Source of the DNA: Halorubrum lacusprofundi ATCC 49239
GTDB lineage: Archaea > Halobacteriota > Halobacteria > Halobacteriales > Haloferacaceae
Assembly: GCF_000022205.1 (NCBI RefSeq)
Contig: NC_012029.1
Span: forward strand, 1,054,001-1,118,000
DNA length: 64,000 nucleotides
Direction of reading: 5' to 3'
The translations under genes and the position numbers were made by a program. This document shows positions 44,942 to 53,307 of this stretch, piece by piece. How positions within the stretch are numbered: the stretch's first letter is position 1; the number at the start of each line of letters is the position of its first letter. Under the pieces are notes generated by a model that saw only the letters and a program-made list of their open reading frames with translations, searched no databases and was not told where the DNA came from.

Positions 44942-45721
44942 TCACTCCACGGTGGCTCGCCCGCCGTCGACGAGGACCGTCTCGCCCGTGACGAACGAGG
45001 CGTCGTCGCTCGCGAGGAAGGTGACGACGCTCGCGACCTCGCCCGGACCCCCGAGTCGTTCGAGGGCGGCGAGCTCCCGAAACCGCTCGCGCGCCGCATC
45101 GTCCTCGGCGTACGGCTCGGTCATCGGCGTCTCGATGAATCCCGGCGCGACGGCGTTGGCTCGGACCCCGTCCTCCCCGAGTTCGGCGGCGAGCGCGCGC
45201 GTTAACCCCTCTATCCCTGCCTTCGTCGACGCGTAGCCGGCGCGTTCGGCCGCGCCGATCTGGCCGTAGATCGACGAGATGTTGACGACCGCGCCACCGG
45301 TCTTCCGGAGGTGCGGCGCGGCCTCGCGGGCGATCCGGAACGGCGCGGTGAGGTTGACCGCCACCGATCGCTCCCACGGCTCGCCGTCGTGGGTCGCGAG
45401 CGGCTCGCGCGCGACGATTCCCGCCACGTTGACGACCGCGTCGACGCGTCCGGTGTCGGCCGCGCGCTCGACCAGCGCTTCGACCGCTTCGGGGTCGGTC
45501 ACGTCGGCAGCCACCGGCTCGAACGCCCCCGGGAGATCCGTACAGGTCCCCGCCGTCTCCGACTGATCGAGGCGGTCGCCGCCGACCACCGTCGCGCCGC
45601 GCTCGGCGAAGCGAACCGCACAGGCGCGGCCGATCCCCCGGGCGGTTCCGGTGATCAGTACCGTCTCGCCGGCAAACGCCGGTTCCGGCCTCGTCTCGTC
45701 GTCGGTCGGCTCCATCGTCAC
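44942..45721 (-). CDS. SDR-family oxidoreductase (FabG-like)
   Basis: The 259-residue protein has VLITGTARGIGRACAVRFAE near residue 20, VNVAGIVAREPL near 97, and the catalytic ISSIYGQIGAAERAGYASTK (S, Y-x3-K) near 148-168. The ending SFVTGETVLVDGGRATVE is typical. It reduces or oxidises a hydroxyl/keto group with NAD(P). GTG at 45721 overlaps the stop of the FAD oxidoreductase (GTGA); an ATG two codons later is an alternative. It belongs to the reverse-strand arm of the catabolic cluster. Confidence 0.9.
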   Translation of the reverse strand: MTMEPTDDETRPEPAFAGETVLITGTARGIGRACAVRFAERGATVVGGDRLDQSETAGTCTDLPGAFEPVAADVTDPEAVEALVERAADTGRVDAVVNVAGIVAREPLATHDGEPWERSVAVNLTAPFRIAREAAPHLRKTGGAVVNISSIYGQIGAAERAGYASTKAGIEGLTRALAAELGEDGVRANAVAPGFIETPMTEPYAEDDAARERFRELAALERLGGPGEVASVVTFLASDDASFVTGETVLVDGGRATVE

Positions 45722-47166
45722 TCACCCAGCGACCGGGCGGCGTGCAGACCGGCGAGCCGGCCGAGCCCCATGGCGGTCGTGAGCCCGTTCCCGGAGAGGT
45801 AGCCGTCGGCCCCGTGACCGCTGATGCCCGTCGCGGTGCCACCCCCGGCGTAGAGCCCGTCGACGGTCGACCCGTCCTCCCGGAGCACCCGCGCGTGTTC
45901 GTCGACGACCAGCCCGCCCTGCGTGTGGAACAGCGAGCCGGTGACCTCGGTCCCGTAGAACGGCGGGGAGAGGACGTTGCGGCCGTCGGCCCGCCCGACC
46001 TCGTCTGGTTCTCCCGCGTCGACGGCCGCGTTGTACGACTCGACCGCGTCCCGGGTCGCCTCCGGGGCACAGCCGAGTTCCGCGGCGAGTTCCTCGACGG
46101 TGTCGGCGCTGGTGTACGAGCCGAGTTCGACCGCGCGGTCGAAGTCGTCGAACTCGCCTTGAAGTCGCTCGAAGATGCGCTCGTCGAAGATCTCGTAGGC
46201 GACGCCGTCCGGCTGGCGGACCACGTCGACCGCGAACTCCGAGTACCCCTTCGACTCGTTACCGAAGCGCTCGCCGTCGGCGTTGACGAGTATCCCGCCG
46301 TTCATCACGACGGCGTACGTCGACAGCGCGCCGGTCCCGCTGACGACGGTCGCGTGGCCTTGGAAGGCGTCCATCGACGCGAGCGCGCCGCCGAGCTCCG
46401 CGCCCCAGCGAATCCCGTCTCCGGTGTTGCCGTCCGAGCCGTAGTAGAGCGCGTCGGCGATGTCGGCCTCGCAGTAGGCGCGGACCATCTCCCGGTTCCC
46501 GGCGAAGCCGTCGGTCGCGAGGATCACCTTCTCCGCGCGGATCGCCTCCTCCCGAACCGACCCGGCCACGACGCCCTCGACGGCCCCGTCTTTCGCGACC
46601 AGCTTCGTCACGGGCGTGTTCGTCAGCAGCTCCGCGTTCTCTCTCGCTTCGATCCGATCGCGCATCTCGGCGACGAGATGCTCGCCGTTCCGCCCCGGCG
46701 GCGCGTGCATCCGGTACTCGGAGTGTTTGGGGTATTTAAAGTCGTCCACGAGATGGAGAGAGAGGTCCCAGTCGTCGACGAGCCAGTGGATCAGATCGAC
46801 GCTGTTCTCACAGAGGTGCCGGACCAGTTCCTCGTCGGCCTCGTGGCCGTTCTTCTCCAAGATGTCCCGTGCCATGTCCGCGGGTCCCTCCTCGATCCCC
46901 ACTTCGCGCTGGAAGCGCGTGCCGGCCGCGGGGATCATCCCCGTCGACAGCGCGGCGTTGCCGCCGACCTCGCCGCTCTTCTCCAGGAGGGTGACGGTCA
47001 GGTCCTCGTTCTCGCAGGCCGCGAGCGTCGCCGTGAGCCCGCACCCGCCGGCCCCCGCGATCAGCACGTCGGTCTCCACGTCGAATTCGACCTCGCCGGC
47101 GGAGACGACCTCCGCGCTCGCGTCGTCTAGCGTCCGCCGCTGCGGCTCTGTATCGAGCGAACTCAT
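45718..47166 (-). CDS. FAD-dependent oxidoreductase (fumarate reductase/KstD flavoprotein type)
   Basis: Start MSSLDTEPQRRTLDDASAEV was chosen because upstream residues are arginine-rich and a box A (TAGATTTACG, reverse strand, near 47195) lies 29 bp before it. The 482-residue protein binds FAD via DVLIAGAGGCGLTATLAACE and LLEKSGEVGGNAALSTG, and has the substrate-side GILVNADGERFGNESKGYSE and FHTQGGLVVDEHARVLRE with GGGTATGISGHGADGYLSG. Such enzymes reduce or dehydrogenate C-C bonds next to carboxylate or ketone groups. Its stop overlaps the SDR start, so the two probably act in sequence. Confidence 0.9.
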   Translation of the reverse strand: MSSLDTEPQRRTLDDASAEVVSAGEVEFDVETDVLIAGAGGCGLTATLAACENEDLTVTLLEKSGEVGGNAALSTGMIPAAGTRFQREVGIEEGPADMARDILEKNGHEADEELVRHLCENSVDLIHWLVDDWDLSLHLVDDFKYPKHSEYRMHAPPGRNGEHLVAEMRDRIEARENAELLTNTPVTKLVAKDGAVEGVVAGSVREEAIRAEKVILATDGFAGNREMVRAYCEADIADALYYGSDGNTGDGIRWGAELGGALASMDAFQGHATVVSGTGALSTYAVVMNGGILVNADGERFGNESKGYSEFAVDVVRQPDGVAYEIFDERIFERLQGEFDDFDRAVELGSYTSADTVEELAAELGCAPEATRDAVESYNAAVDAGEPDEVGRADGRNVLSPPFYGTEVTGSLFHTQGGLVVDEHARVLREDGSTVDGLYAGGGTATGISGHGADGYLSGNGLTTAMGLGRLAGLHAARSLGE

Positions 47167-47316
47167 ACCACGGGGGAAGAAACCACACCGCGTAAATCTA
47201 CCGGTCGGCGGGGCGTCGCCGTTCGTGTGCCAACACTGATTTCCCCCGAGTCCGCGCCGCTGGCGACTCTTCCCGTCTGCGACCGCCGATCGGCATCCCG
47301 ACTGTCGGCAGTCCGA

Positions 47317-47323
47317 TTTATAT
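47317..47323 (+). promoter_or_regulatory. TATA box for the forward arm of the catabolic cluster
   Basis: TTTATAT centred about 27 bp before the ATG at 47347. The 180-bp gap to the divergent FAD gene holds both promoters and is the likely control point of the whole cluster. Confidence 0.55.
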
Positions 47324-47346
47324 CTCTTCGGGTGCGTACGGGTATC

Positions 47347-47724
47347 ATGGCCCGAACGCCACGCGAGACTGTCGAGGAGTTCTTCGAGCGGATGGGTGAC
47401 CCAGACGAACGGGGGACCGTCGGCGAGCTGTTCGCCGACGACGCGGTCGTCACGGTCCCGGGAGCGCGGTTTGAGGGGCCGGACGCCGCGGCGTCGTTTC
47501 TCGCGTTCCTCGAACCGCGCTACGAGCGCGCGGGCAAGGCGTTCGGCCAGTGGACCGTCGACGGCGATCGCGTCGTCAGTCAGGGGACCCTCCACGGCGT
47601 CGACAACGACGGCGAGCGGTTCGAGGACGTGCGGTACGTCGACGTCTACGAGGTCTGCGAGGGCGCGATCCGCCGGCTGGACGTGTACAACGACCTCGCG
47701 GTCGAGGGGGTGGTCGAGGCGTGA
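47347..47724 (+). CDS. SnoaL/NTF2-like protein
   Basis: The 125-residue protein begins MARTPRETVEEFFERMGDPD and shows the NTF2 pattern: VGELFADDAVVTVPG, FLAFLEPRYERAGKAFGQW, VVSQGTLHGVDNDGERFEDV and YVDVYEVCEGAIRRLDVYND. Such folds are small hydrolases, isomerases or binding proteins, often acting on polyketide or carboxylate ring substrates. The start is placed by the TATA box 27 bp upstream. It leads the forward operon and overlaps the LLM gene by 4 bp. Function in the pathway is unknown. Confidence 0.78.
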   Translation: MARTPRETVEEFFERMGDPDERGTVGELFADDAVVTVPGARFEGPDAAASFLAFLEPRYERAGKAFGQWTVDGDRVVSQGTLHGVDNDGERFEDVRYVDVYEVCEGAIRRLDVYNDLAVEGVVEA

Positions 47725-48728
47725 GCGACGCGAGCAACGAGGAGACTGCCGACCGCGTCGGCGTTCTCTTCGCGCTGCGCGACGAGCCGGCACTCGTCGT
47801 CCGCGCGGAGCAGCTTGGGTACGAGAGCGCGTGGGCCGCGGAGGGACAGGGGAAGTCGGCGTTCGGCAAGCTGGAGCGCTGGGCGGTCCACACCGAGCGG
47901 ATCGGGCTCGCGACGGGGATCGTCAACGTGTTCTCGCGGACGCCGGCCGCGATCGCGCAGGCGGTCGCGACCCTCGACGCGCACTCGGGCGGCCGCGCGG
48001 TCCTCGGGCTCGGCGTCGCCCACCCGGGCGTCGTCGAGGGGTTCCACGGCGCGGAGTTCGAGCGCCCCCTCCCGCGGATGGCCGAGTATATCGAACTGGT
48101 CCGCCGGTACCTCCGGGGCGACCCGGAGGGGTACGACGGGGAGTTCTTCTCGCCGTCGCGGACCGCGTTCTGGGAGGCGTTCGCGCCCGAGCGCGCGTCG
48201 ATCCCGATCTACAACGGCGCGCTGGGGCCCGGCAACGTCCGCCTGACCGGACAGTTCGCGGACGGGTGGGTGCCGAACCTCTACCCGGACTCGCAGTTCA
48301 AGGAGGCGAAGGGGTGGCTCGCCGACGGCGCGGCCCGCGGCGACAGGGACCCGGCGTCGATCGACGTGGCGATGTACGTGCTCACTGCGGTCGACGAAGA
48401 CCCCGAGCGCGCGCGTCGGGCCGCGGCCGAACACATTGCCTACTACCTGCGCGACATCCCGGGGTACTACGACCGCGCCGCCGTGGAGGCGGGGTTCGAA
48501 GACGTCGTCGACGCGGTCCGGGACGCCCCCTCGACGGACGCCGGCGCGGAGCGAGTCGAGACCGGGCTCCTCGATCACCTCGCGGTCGTCGGGACTCCCG
48601 AGGAGGCGCGGGCCCAACTGGACCACCTCCGAGAGATCGGCGTCGACCTCCCGATCGTCCGGGCCCCCGCCGGGAGCGACAGGGAGTGGGTGGAGCGCAC
48701 GCTGGAAGCGTTCGCGCCGTCGCGATGA
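47721..48728 (+). CDS. LLM-class flavin/F420-dependent oxidoreductase (Mer-like)
   Basis: GTG start overlaps the SnoaL stop (GTGA). The 335-residue TIM-barrel protein has LGYESAWAAEGQGKSAFGKL near 35, TERIGLATGIVNVFSRTPAA near 60, GRAVLGLGVAHPGVVEGFHG near 92, and IYNGALGPGNVRLTGQFADG near 165. This matches luciferase-like monooxygenases/F420 reductases of the methylene-H4MPT reductase type. It could reduce or oxygenate an imported ring substrate. LLM plus isochorismatase genes recall the RutA/RutB pair of pyrimidine breakdown, but the order of similarity favours F420 enzymes. Confidence 0.87.
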   Translation: MSDASNEETADRVGVLFALRDEPALVVRAEQLGYESAWAAEGQGKSAFGKLERWAVHTERIGLATGIVNVFSRTPAAIAQAVATLDAHSGGRAVLGLGVAHPGVVEGFHGAEFERPLPRMAEYIELVRRYLRGDPEGYDGEFFSPSRTAFWEAFAPERASIPIYNGALGPGNVRLTGQFADGWVPNLYPDSQFKEAKGWLADGAARGDRDPASIDVAMYVLTAVDEDPERARRAAAEHIAYYLRDIPGYYDRAAVEAGFEDVVDAVRDAPSTDAGAERVETGLLDHLAVVGTPEEARAQLDHLREIGVDLPIVRAPAGSDREWVERTLEAFAPSR

Positions 48729-48870
48729 GTCGGCGTGTTGTCGCGGTGAGTCGGTTGCTCTGTGCTGTCGCGATGAGGCGATCGCCCCGTGTCGGTACGT
48801 TGAGGGTTCCGAACCCCTCGCCCTCACCCACAGAATTATGCGACTCCTCGTCGTACTGGCACTCGTTAAC

Positions 48871-49536
48871 ATGACAAAGCGTATCTGGGAAGACCTGCTC
48901 ACCGAGCGCGACAAACAGGTCATCTCGGCAGCCGGCTACGACAAGGAGGGAGCGTCCTCGTGGGAGTCTCGCGGGATGGGGACGAACCCAATGGTCCTGG
49001 TCATCGACATGCAGCGGCTCGTGGTCGGCGCGGACGAGCCCATCCTCAACGCAGTCGAGGAGTATCGCACCGCCATGGGCGAGATCGCGTGGAACGCGAT
49101 CGACCACATCGAGCCGTTCCTCGAGTTCTCCCGGAACCACGAGATTCCGGTCACGTACACCCGGGTCGTCCCGTCGAGCTACGACGACCCGAACCACGAG
49201 GACCTCGACATCGTCGACGCCGTTGCCCCGAAAGAGGGCGAGACGGTGATCAACAAGTCGTACGCCTCCGCCTTCTACGGGACCGACCTGCTCTCGCGGC
49301 TGGTCCGCGGCGGCCACGACTCGGTGATCATCGTCGGGAACTCCACGAGCGGGTGCGTCCGCGCGACCGCGATCGATGCCCAGCAGAACGGGTTCAACGT
49401 CGTGTTGCCACAGGAGTGCGTGTTCGACCGGATCGAGGCGAGCCACAAGATCGCCTTGATGGACCTGTGGATGAAGTACGCCGAGGTGCTCGAACGCGAC
49501 GAGGTGGAGTCGTGGGTGGAGGGGATCGACGAATGA
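48871..49536 (+). CDS. Isochorismatase-family amidohydrolase (N-carbamoylsarcosine/maleamate amidase-like)
   Basis: Start MTKRIWEDLLTERDKQVISA gives 221 residues. The catalytic triad is visible: Asp in VLVIDMQRLVVG near 44, Lys in NKSYASAFYGTDL near 130, and Cys in VGNSTSGCVRATAIDAQQ near 160. N-terminal extension and active site resemble amidases that remove ammonia from carbamoyl or maleamate-type acids. It is next to a cyclic amidohydrolase, suggesting it deamidates the ring-opened product. Confidence 0.87.
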   Translation: MTKRIWEDLLTERDKQVISAAGYDKEGASSWESRGMGTNPMVLVIDMQRLVVGADEPILNAVEEYRTAMGEIAWNAIDHIEPFLEFSRNHEIPVTYTRVVPSSYDDPNHEDLDIVDAVAPKEGETVINKSYASAFYGTDLLSRLVRGGHDSVIIVGNSTSGCVRATAIDAQQNGFNVVLPQECVFDRIEASHKIALMDLWMKYAEVLERDEVESWVEGIDE

Positions 49537-49564
49537 CCCCGAGCGAACCGACGGAGGGCGCGCG

Positions 49565-50956
49565 ATGACACACGATCTCGTCATCGCGAACGGCACCGTC
49601 GTCACGCCCGAACTCGGCGCCTTCGAGGCCGATGTGGCCGCCGACGGCGACGAGATCGCCGCGATCGCGAGTTCGGGGACTCTCTCCGGCGACCGCGTGA
49701 TCGACGCCGAGGGGAAGTACGTCCTCCCGGGCGCGATCGACCCGCACACTCACCACGGGATCTACCGCGGGCTCGAAGCCGACGCCGAGACGGAGTCGCG
49801 CTCCGACCTCGTCGGCGGCGTCACGACTATCGGGAACTACTTCCGGCGGGGCGGCTCCTACGAGGAGATCATGGAGGGCTACTTCGCCGAGGCGGAGCCG
49901 AACTACTACCACGACTACTTCTTCTCGTTGGGACTGCTCTCGTTCGAGCACATCGAGGAGATTCCGTACATCGTCGAGGAGTTGGGGATTACGTCGTTCA
50001 AGTGGTACAAGAACTACAAAGACGTCGCGCCTGAGAAGTTCGGCACCGACTCCGAGATGCACGACGACTGGGCGGACGCGTTCATTCAGGCGCTCGCCGC
50101 GCAGGACGTGCCCACGACGCTCGGCCACCACTCCGAGAACATGGAGATCACGAGCGCGCTCGGCGACAACCCGTACCTCGACTCCGCGGTCGACGAGGAC
50201 CAGGAGTACCGCGACTACGACGTGTTGGTCGACCAGTTCCCGGACTACGCGGAGACGCAGAGCATGACCGCGAGCGGCTCGTTAGCCCGGCAACACGACT
50301 ACGACGACAGCTTCTACGCGGTCCACATTTCGGCCGGACGGACCGCGGACGAGCTGGCGATGCTCCACGACGCGGGGTGGGATATCACCGGGGAGACGTG
50401 TACCCACTACCTGACGCTCACCGCCGAGGAGTGCGACGAGCGCCACAACGTCAATCCGCCGGTGCGGTCGAAAGAAGACCAGGAGACGCTGTGGAAGCGC
50501 GTCGCCGACGGCACGATCTCCTGTATCGGCACCGACCACTGCGCGAACCTGCGCGACGACAAGGTCGGCGAGGACGTGCCAGACAGCCTCCCCGGCTTCC
50601 CCTCGACGGCGACGATGCTCCCGCTGATCCTCTCGGAGGGGGTCAACGAGGGACGCATCTCGCTCGAACGCGCGGTCGAGGTGACTTCCACGAACACCGC
50701 GAAAGCGTTCGATATATATCCGAAGAAAGGCTCCGTTCAGGTCGGAACCGATGCGGACCTGACGGTCGTCGACCTCGACGAGACGAAGACGGTGACCCCG
50801 GAGCTGCTCCGCAGCGGTGCGGACTACTCCCCGTACGAGGGGCGCGAGGTGACCGGGTGGCCGACGCACACGGTCGTTCGCGGTCAGGTCGCCTACGAGG
50901 AGGGCGAGATCGTCGGCGAGTCGGGGTACGGAACCCACATCGATCGCCCAATCTGA
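49565..50956 (+). CDS. Dihydropyrimidinase/hydantoinase-family cyclic amidohydrolase
   Basis: The 463-residue protein keeps the zinc site: IDPHTHHGIYRG near 60, the lysine segment SFKWYKNYKDV near 145, TLGHHSENM near 182, YAVHISAGRTADELAM near 255 and CIGTDHCAN near 323. The end of the barrel VTSTNTAKAFDIYPKKGSVQ is typical of hydantoinases. These enzymes open cyclic amides or imides such as dihydropyrimidines, hydantoins or succinimides/maleimides. It starts 28 bp after the isochorismatase-type amidase. It is the best clue to the substrate class of the cluster. Confidence 0.9.
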   Translation: MTHDLVIANGTVVTPELGAFEADVAADGDEIAAIASSGTLSGDRVIDAEGKYVLPGAIDPHTHHGIYRGLEADAETESRSDLVGGVTTIGNYFRRGGSYEEIMEGYFAEAEPNYYHDYFFSLGLLSFEHIEEIPYIVEELGITSFKWYKNYKDVAPEKFGTDSEMHDDWADAFIQALAAQDVPTTLGHHSENMEITSALGDNPYLDSAVDEDQEYRDYDVLVDQFPDYAETQSMTASGSLARQHDYDDSFYAVHISAGRTADELAMLHDAGWDITGETCTHYLTLTAEECDERHNVNPPVRSKEDQETLWKRVADGTISCIGTDHCANLRDDKVGEDVPDSLPGFPSTATMLPLILSEGVNEGRISLERAVEVTSTNTAKAFDIYPKKGSVQVGTDADLTVVDLDETKTVTPELLRSGADYSPYEGREVTGWPTHTVVRGQVAYEEGEIVGESGYGTHIDRPI

Positions 50957-51106
50957 CTGCGGCGACCGGACGCGGGGACCAGACGCAGTCCAGAACCACG
51001 CGACGACCACACACAGACCCGAAATGACAGGACACAGCACTCGAACGGCAACGGAACGAACAGCACGCACCGCCCACGGCGGTGTCGAGACACCGGGGAG
51101 ACCCTT

Positions 51107-52366
51107 ATGAGTCGCGACGCGGCCACCGACGGCGGGACCGCTTCCGACGACGCGTCGGCCGACGATGACTCCCCCGCCGGCCCCCTCGACGGCGTGACCG
51201 TGATCGAGGCCGGGTCGATGATCTCGATCGGGACGGTCGGACGCCTACTCGCGGACTTCGGCGCGGACGTGATCAAGGTCGAACACCCGGAGACCGGCGA
51301 CCACCTGCGCCACTTCGGTCCCCAGAAAGAAGGCGTCGGGCTCTGGTGGAAGTACCTCGGTCGCAACAAGCAGTCGGTGACCCTCGACATCTCCACCGAG
51401 GAGGGGAAAGTCGTCTTCGAGGACCTCGTCGCCGAGGCCGACGCGCTCATCGAGAACTTCCGCCCGGGCACCTTAGAGCGGTGGGGACTCGGCTATGATC
51501 ACCTCTCCGATCTCAACTCCGGGCTCGTGATGCTCCGGCTGAGCGGGTTCGGGCAGACCGGCCCGTACAGCGACCGCCCCGGATTCGGCACACTCGCCGA
51601 GGCGATGTCGGGGTTCGCGTACCTCAACGGCTACCCCGATCAGGAGCCGCTGTTGCCGCCGACCGGGCTGGCAGACGGGATCGCAGCGATGTTCTCCACG
51701 ATGGCGGTCGCGTTCGCGCTGTACAACCGCGACGCGAACGGCGGGACCGGCCAGTACATCGACACGAGCCTCATCGAGCCGATCTTCTCGCTCATCGGTC
51801 CCCAGCCGCTCCGCTACCAGCAGCTCGACGAGATCGAAACGCGGTCGGGGAACCGCTCGACGTCGTCCGCGCCGCGGAACGTGTACCAGACGGGCGACGG
51901 ACGGGCGGTCGCCATCTCGGCGAGCGCGCAGCCGATCGCGATGCGGGTGTTCGACGCGATCGAGCGGCCAGATTTAAAAGACGATCCCCGCTTCGCGGAC
52001 AACGAAAAGCGGCTGGAGAACGTCGAGGCGCTCGACGCGGCCATCCAAGACTGGATGGACGACCACACCCGCGAGGCGGTCATCGACCGTTTCGAGGAGT
52101 ACGAGGCGACGATCGCCCCGATCTACAACGTCGCCGATATCCTCGCAGACGAGCACTACCAGGCCCGCGACGCGGTCGTGGAGGTCCCGGACGACCAGCT
52201 CGGCGCCGGTGCGGTCCAGAACACCGTGCCCCGCTTCTCGGAGACGCCGGGGGAGATCACCCACCTCGGTCCGCAGCTCGGCGCGCACAACGAGGCGGTG
52301 TACGGCGAGCGCCTGTCGTACGACGACGAGACGCTTGCGGAGCTCGACTCGGAGGGCGTGATATGA
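51107..52366 (+). CDS. Class III CoA transferase (CaiB/BaiF/formyl-CoA transferase)
   Basis: The 419-residue protein has GVTVIEAGSMISIGTVGRLL near residue 28, ADVIKVEHPETGDHLRH, GRNKQSVTLDISTEEGK, LIENFRPGTLERWGL and SGFGQTGPYSDRPGFGTLAE. The catalytic Asp lies in PTGLADGIAAMFSTMAV near 190. It passes CoA from one acid to another, activating a dicarboxylic or hydroxy acid. It overlaps the lyase gene by 4 bp, so the CoA ester it makes is probably the lyase substrate. Confidence 0.93.
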   Translation: MSRDAATDGGTASDDASADDDSPAGPLDGVTVIEAGSMISIGTVGRLLADFGADVIKVEHPETGDHLRHFGPQKEGVGLWWKYLGRNKQSVTLDISTEEGKVVFEDLVAEADALIENFRPGTLERWGLGYDHLSDLNSGLVMLRLSGFGQTGPYSDRPGFGTLAEAMSGFAYLNGYPDQEPLLPPTGLADGIAAMFSTMAVAFALYNRDANGGTGQYIDTSLIEPIFSLIGPQPLRYQQLDEIETRSGNRSTSSAPRNVYQTGDGRAVAISASAQPIAMRVFDAIERPDLKDDPRFADNEKRLENVEALDAAIQDWMDDHTREAVIDRFEEYEATIAPIYNVADILADEHYQARDAVVEVPDDQLGAGAVQNTVPRFSETPGEITHLGPQLGAHNEAVYGERLSYDDETLAELDSEGVI

Positions 52367-53307
52367 TCGAGTACCCCTCGGACGTGACCCTCGTCGAGAT
52401 GCTCCCGCGTGACGGGTTCCAGCGACTCGATGAGTTCGTCCCGACCGACGAGAAAGTCGAGATCATCGACGCGCTCTCCGAGACTGGAGTCGACGAGATC
52501 GAGATCACTTCCTTCACCCACCCGAAGGCGGTCCCGACGCTGCGAGACGCGGACGAGGTCGCCCAACGCATCGAGCGGCACGACGACGTGACGTACCGCG
52601 CGCTGGTGCCGAACGCGGTCGGGATGGAGCGCGCGATCGACGCCGGCGTCGACAAGGTCAACGCCTTGGTGACCGTGAGCGAGACGTACAGCGAGCACAA
52701 CCAGAACATGACGGTCGAGGAGATCCTGACGGGGGTCGAAGAGATCGTCGAGATGGCCGAGGGAACGGGCATCGAGGTCGAGGCCGGGATGGGCACGAGC
52801 TTCTACTGTCCGTACGAGGGGCGGATTCCCATGGAAGACACGCTGTCGGTCGTCGACCGTGTCGTCGACGCCGGCGTCGACGAGGTGACGCTCGCGACGA
52901 CGATGGGGCTCGCCGACCCGGTCGAGATCGAGGAGATGTACACGACGGTGTTCGACCGGCATCCGGACCTGGATGCCGGGCTGCACCTCCACGACACGAA
53001 CGGGATGAGCCTCGCAAACACCCTCGTCGCGATGCAGTGCGGCGTCGACCGGTTCGACGCGTCTCACTGCGGGCTCGGCGGCGGCGTCGTCCTGCCGGAC
53101 GGGCTCGGCGGCGTCGGGAACACCCCGACGGAGGACCTCGTCCAAATGCTGACCAGAATGGATCTTGAAACGAACGCGGACTTCGAGCGCGTCGAGTCGG
53201 TCGCTCACGAGGTCGCCGACCGACTCGATATCGGGGCGACGAGCCACGTCCTGATGGGCGGGACCGTCGACCGCGTGTTAGCGACCGTCGCGGAGGACAA
53301 CGCATGA
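52363..53307 (+). CDS. HMG-CoA lyase-like acyl-CoA lyase without the usual loop cysteine
   Basis: The 314-residue TIM-barrel protein has VEMLPRDGFQRLDEFVP near 12 (metal Asp, base Arg), EITSFTHPKAVPTL near 47, HLHDTNGMSLANTLVAMQCG near 206 (metal His pair), and GLGGGVVLPDGLGGVGNTPT near 235. In true HMG-CoA lyases the last loop reads GLGGCPYA...GN, with a catalytic Cys; here it is Gly. The protein therefore likely cleaves another 3-hydroxyacyl-CoA (for example a malyl or citramalyl type). It overlaps the CoA transferase and the LeuC-like gene by 4 bp each. Confidence 0.88.
   Translation: MIEYPSDVTLVEMLPRDGFQRLDEFVPTDEKVEIIDALSETGVDEIEITSFTHPKAVPTLRDADEVAQRIERHDDVTYRALVPNAVGMERAIDAGVDKVNALVTVSETYSEHNQNMTVEEILTGVEEIVEMAEGTGIEVEAGMGTSFYCPYEGRIPMEDTLSVVDRVVDAGVDEVTLATTMGLADPVEIEEMYTTVFDRHPDLDAGLHLHDTNGMSLANTLVAMQCGVDRFDASHCGLGGGVVLPDGLGGVGNTPTEDLVQMLTRMDLETNADFERVESVAHEVADRLDIGATSHVLMGGTVDRVLATVAEDNA

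Noticed and set aside
47167-47793. Upstream extension of the FAD oxidoreductase frame
   Set aside because: The extension would cover the divergent SnoaL-like gene and its promoter. The TATA box places the start at 47166.
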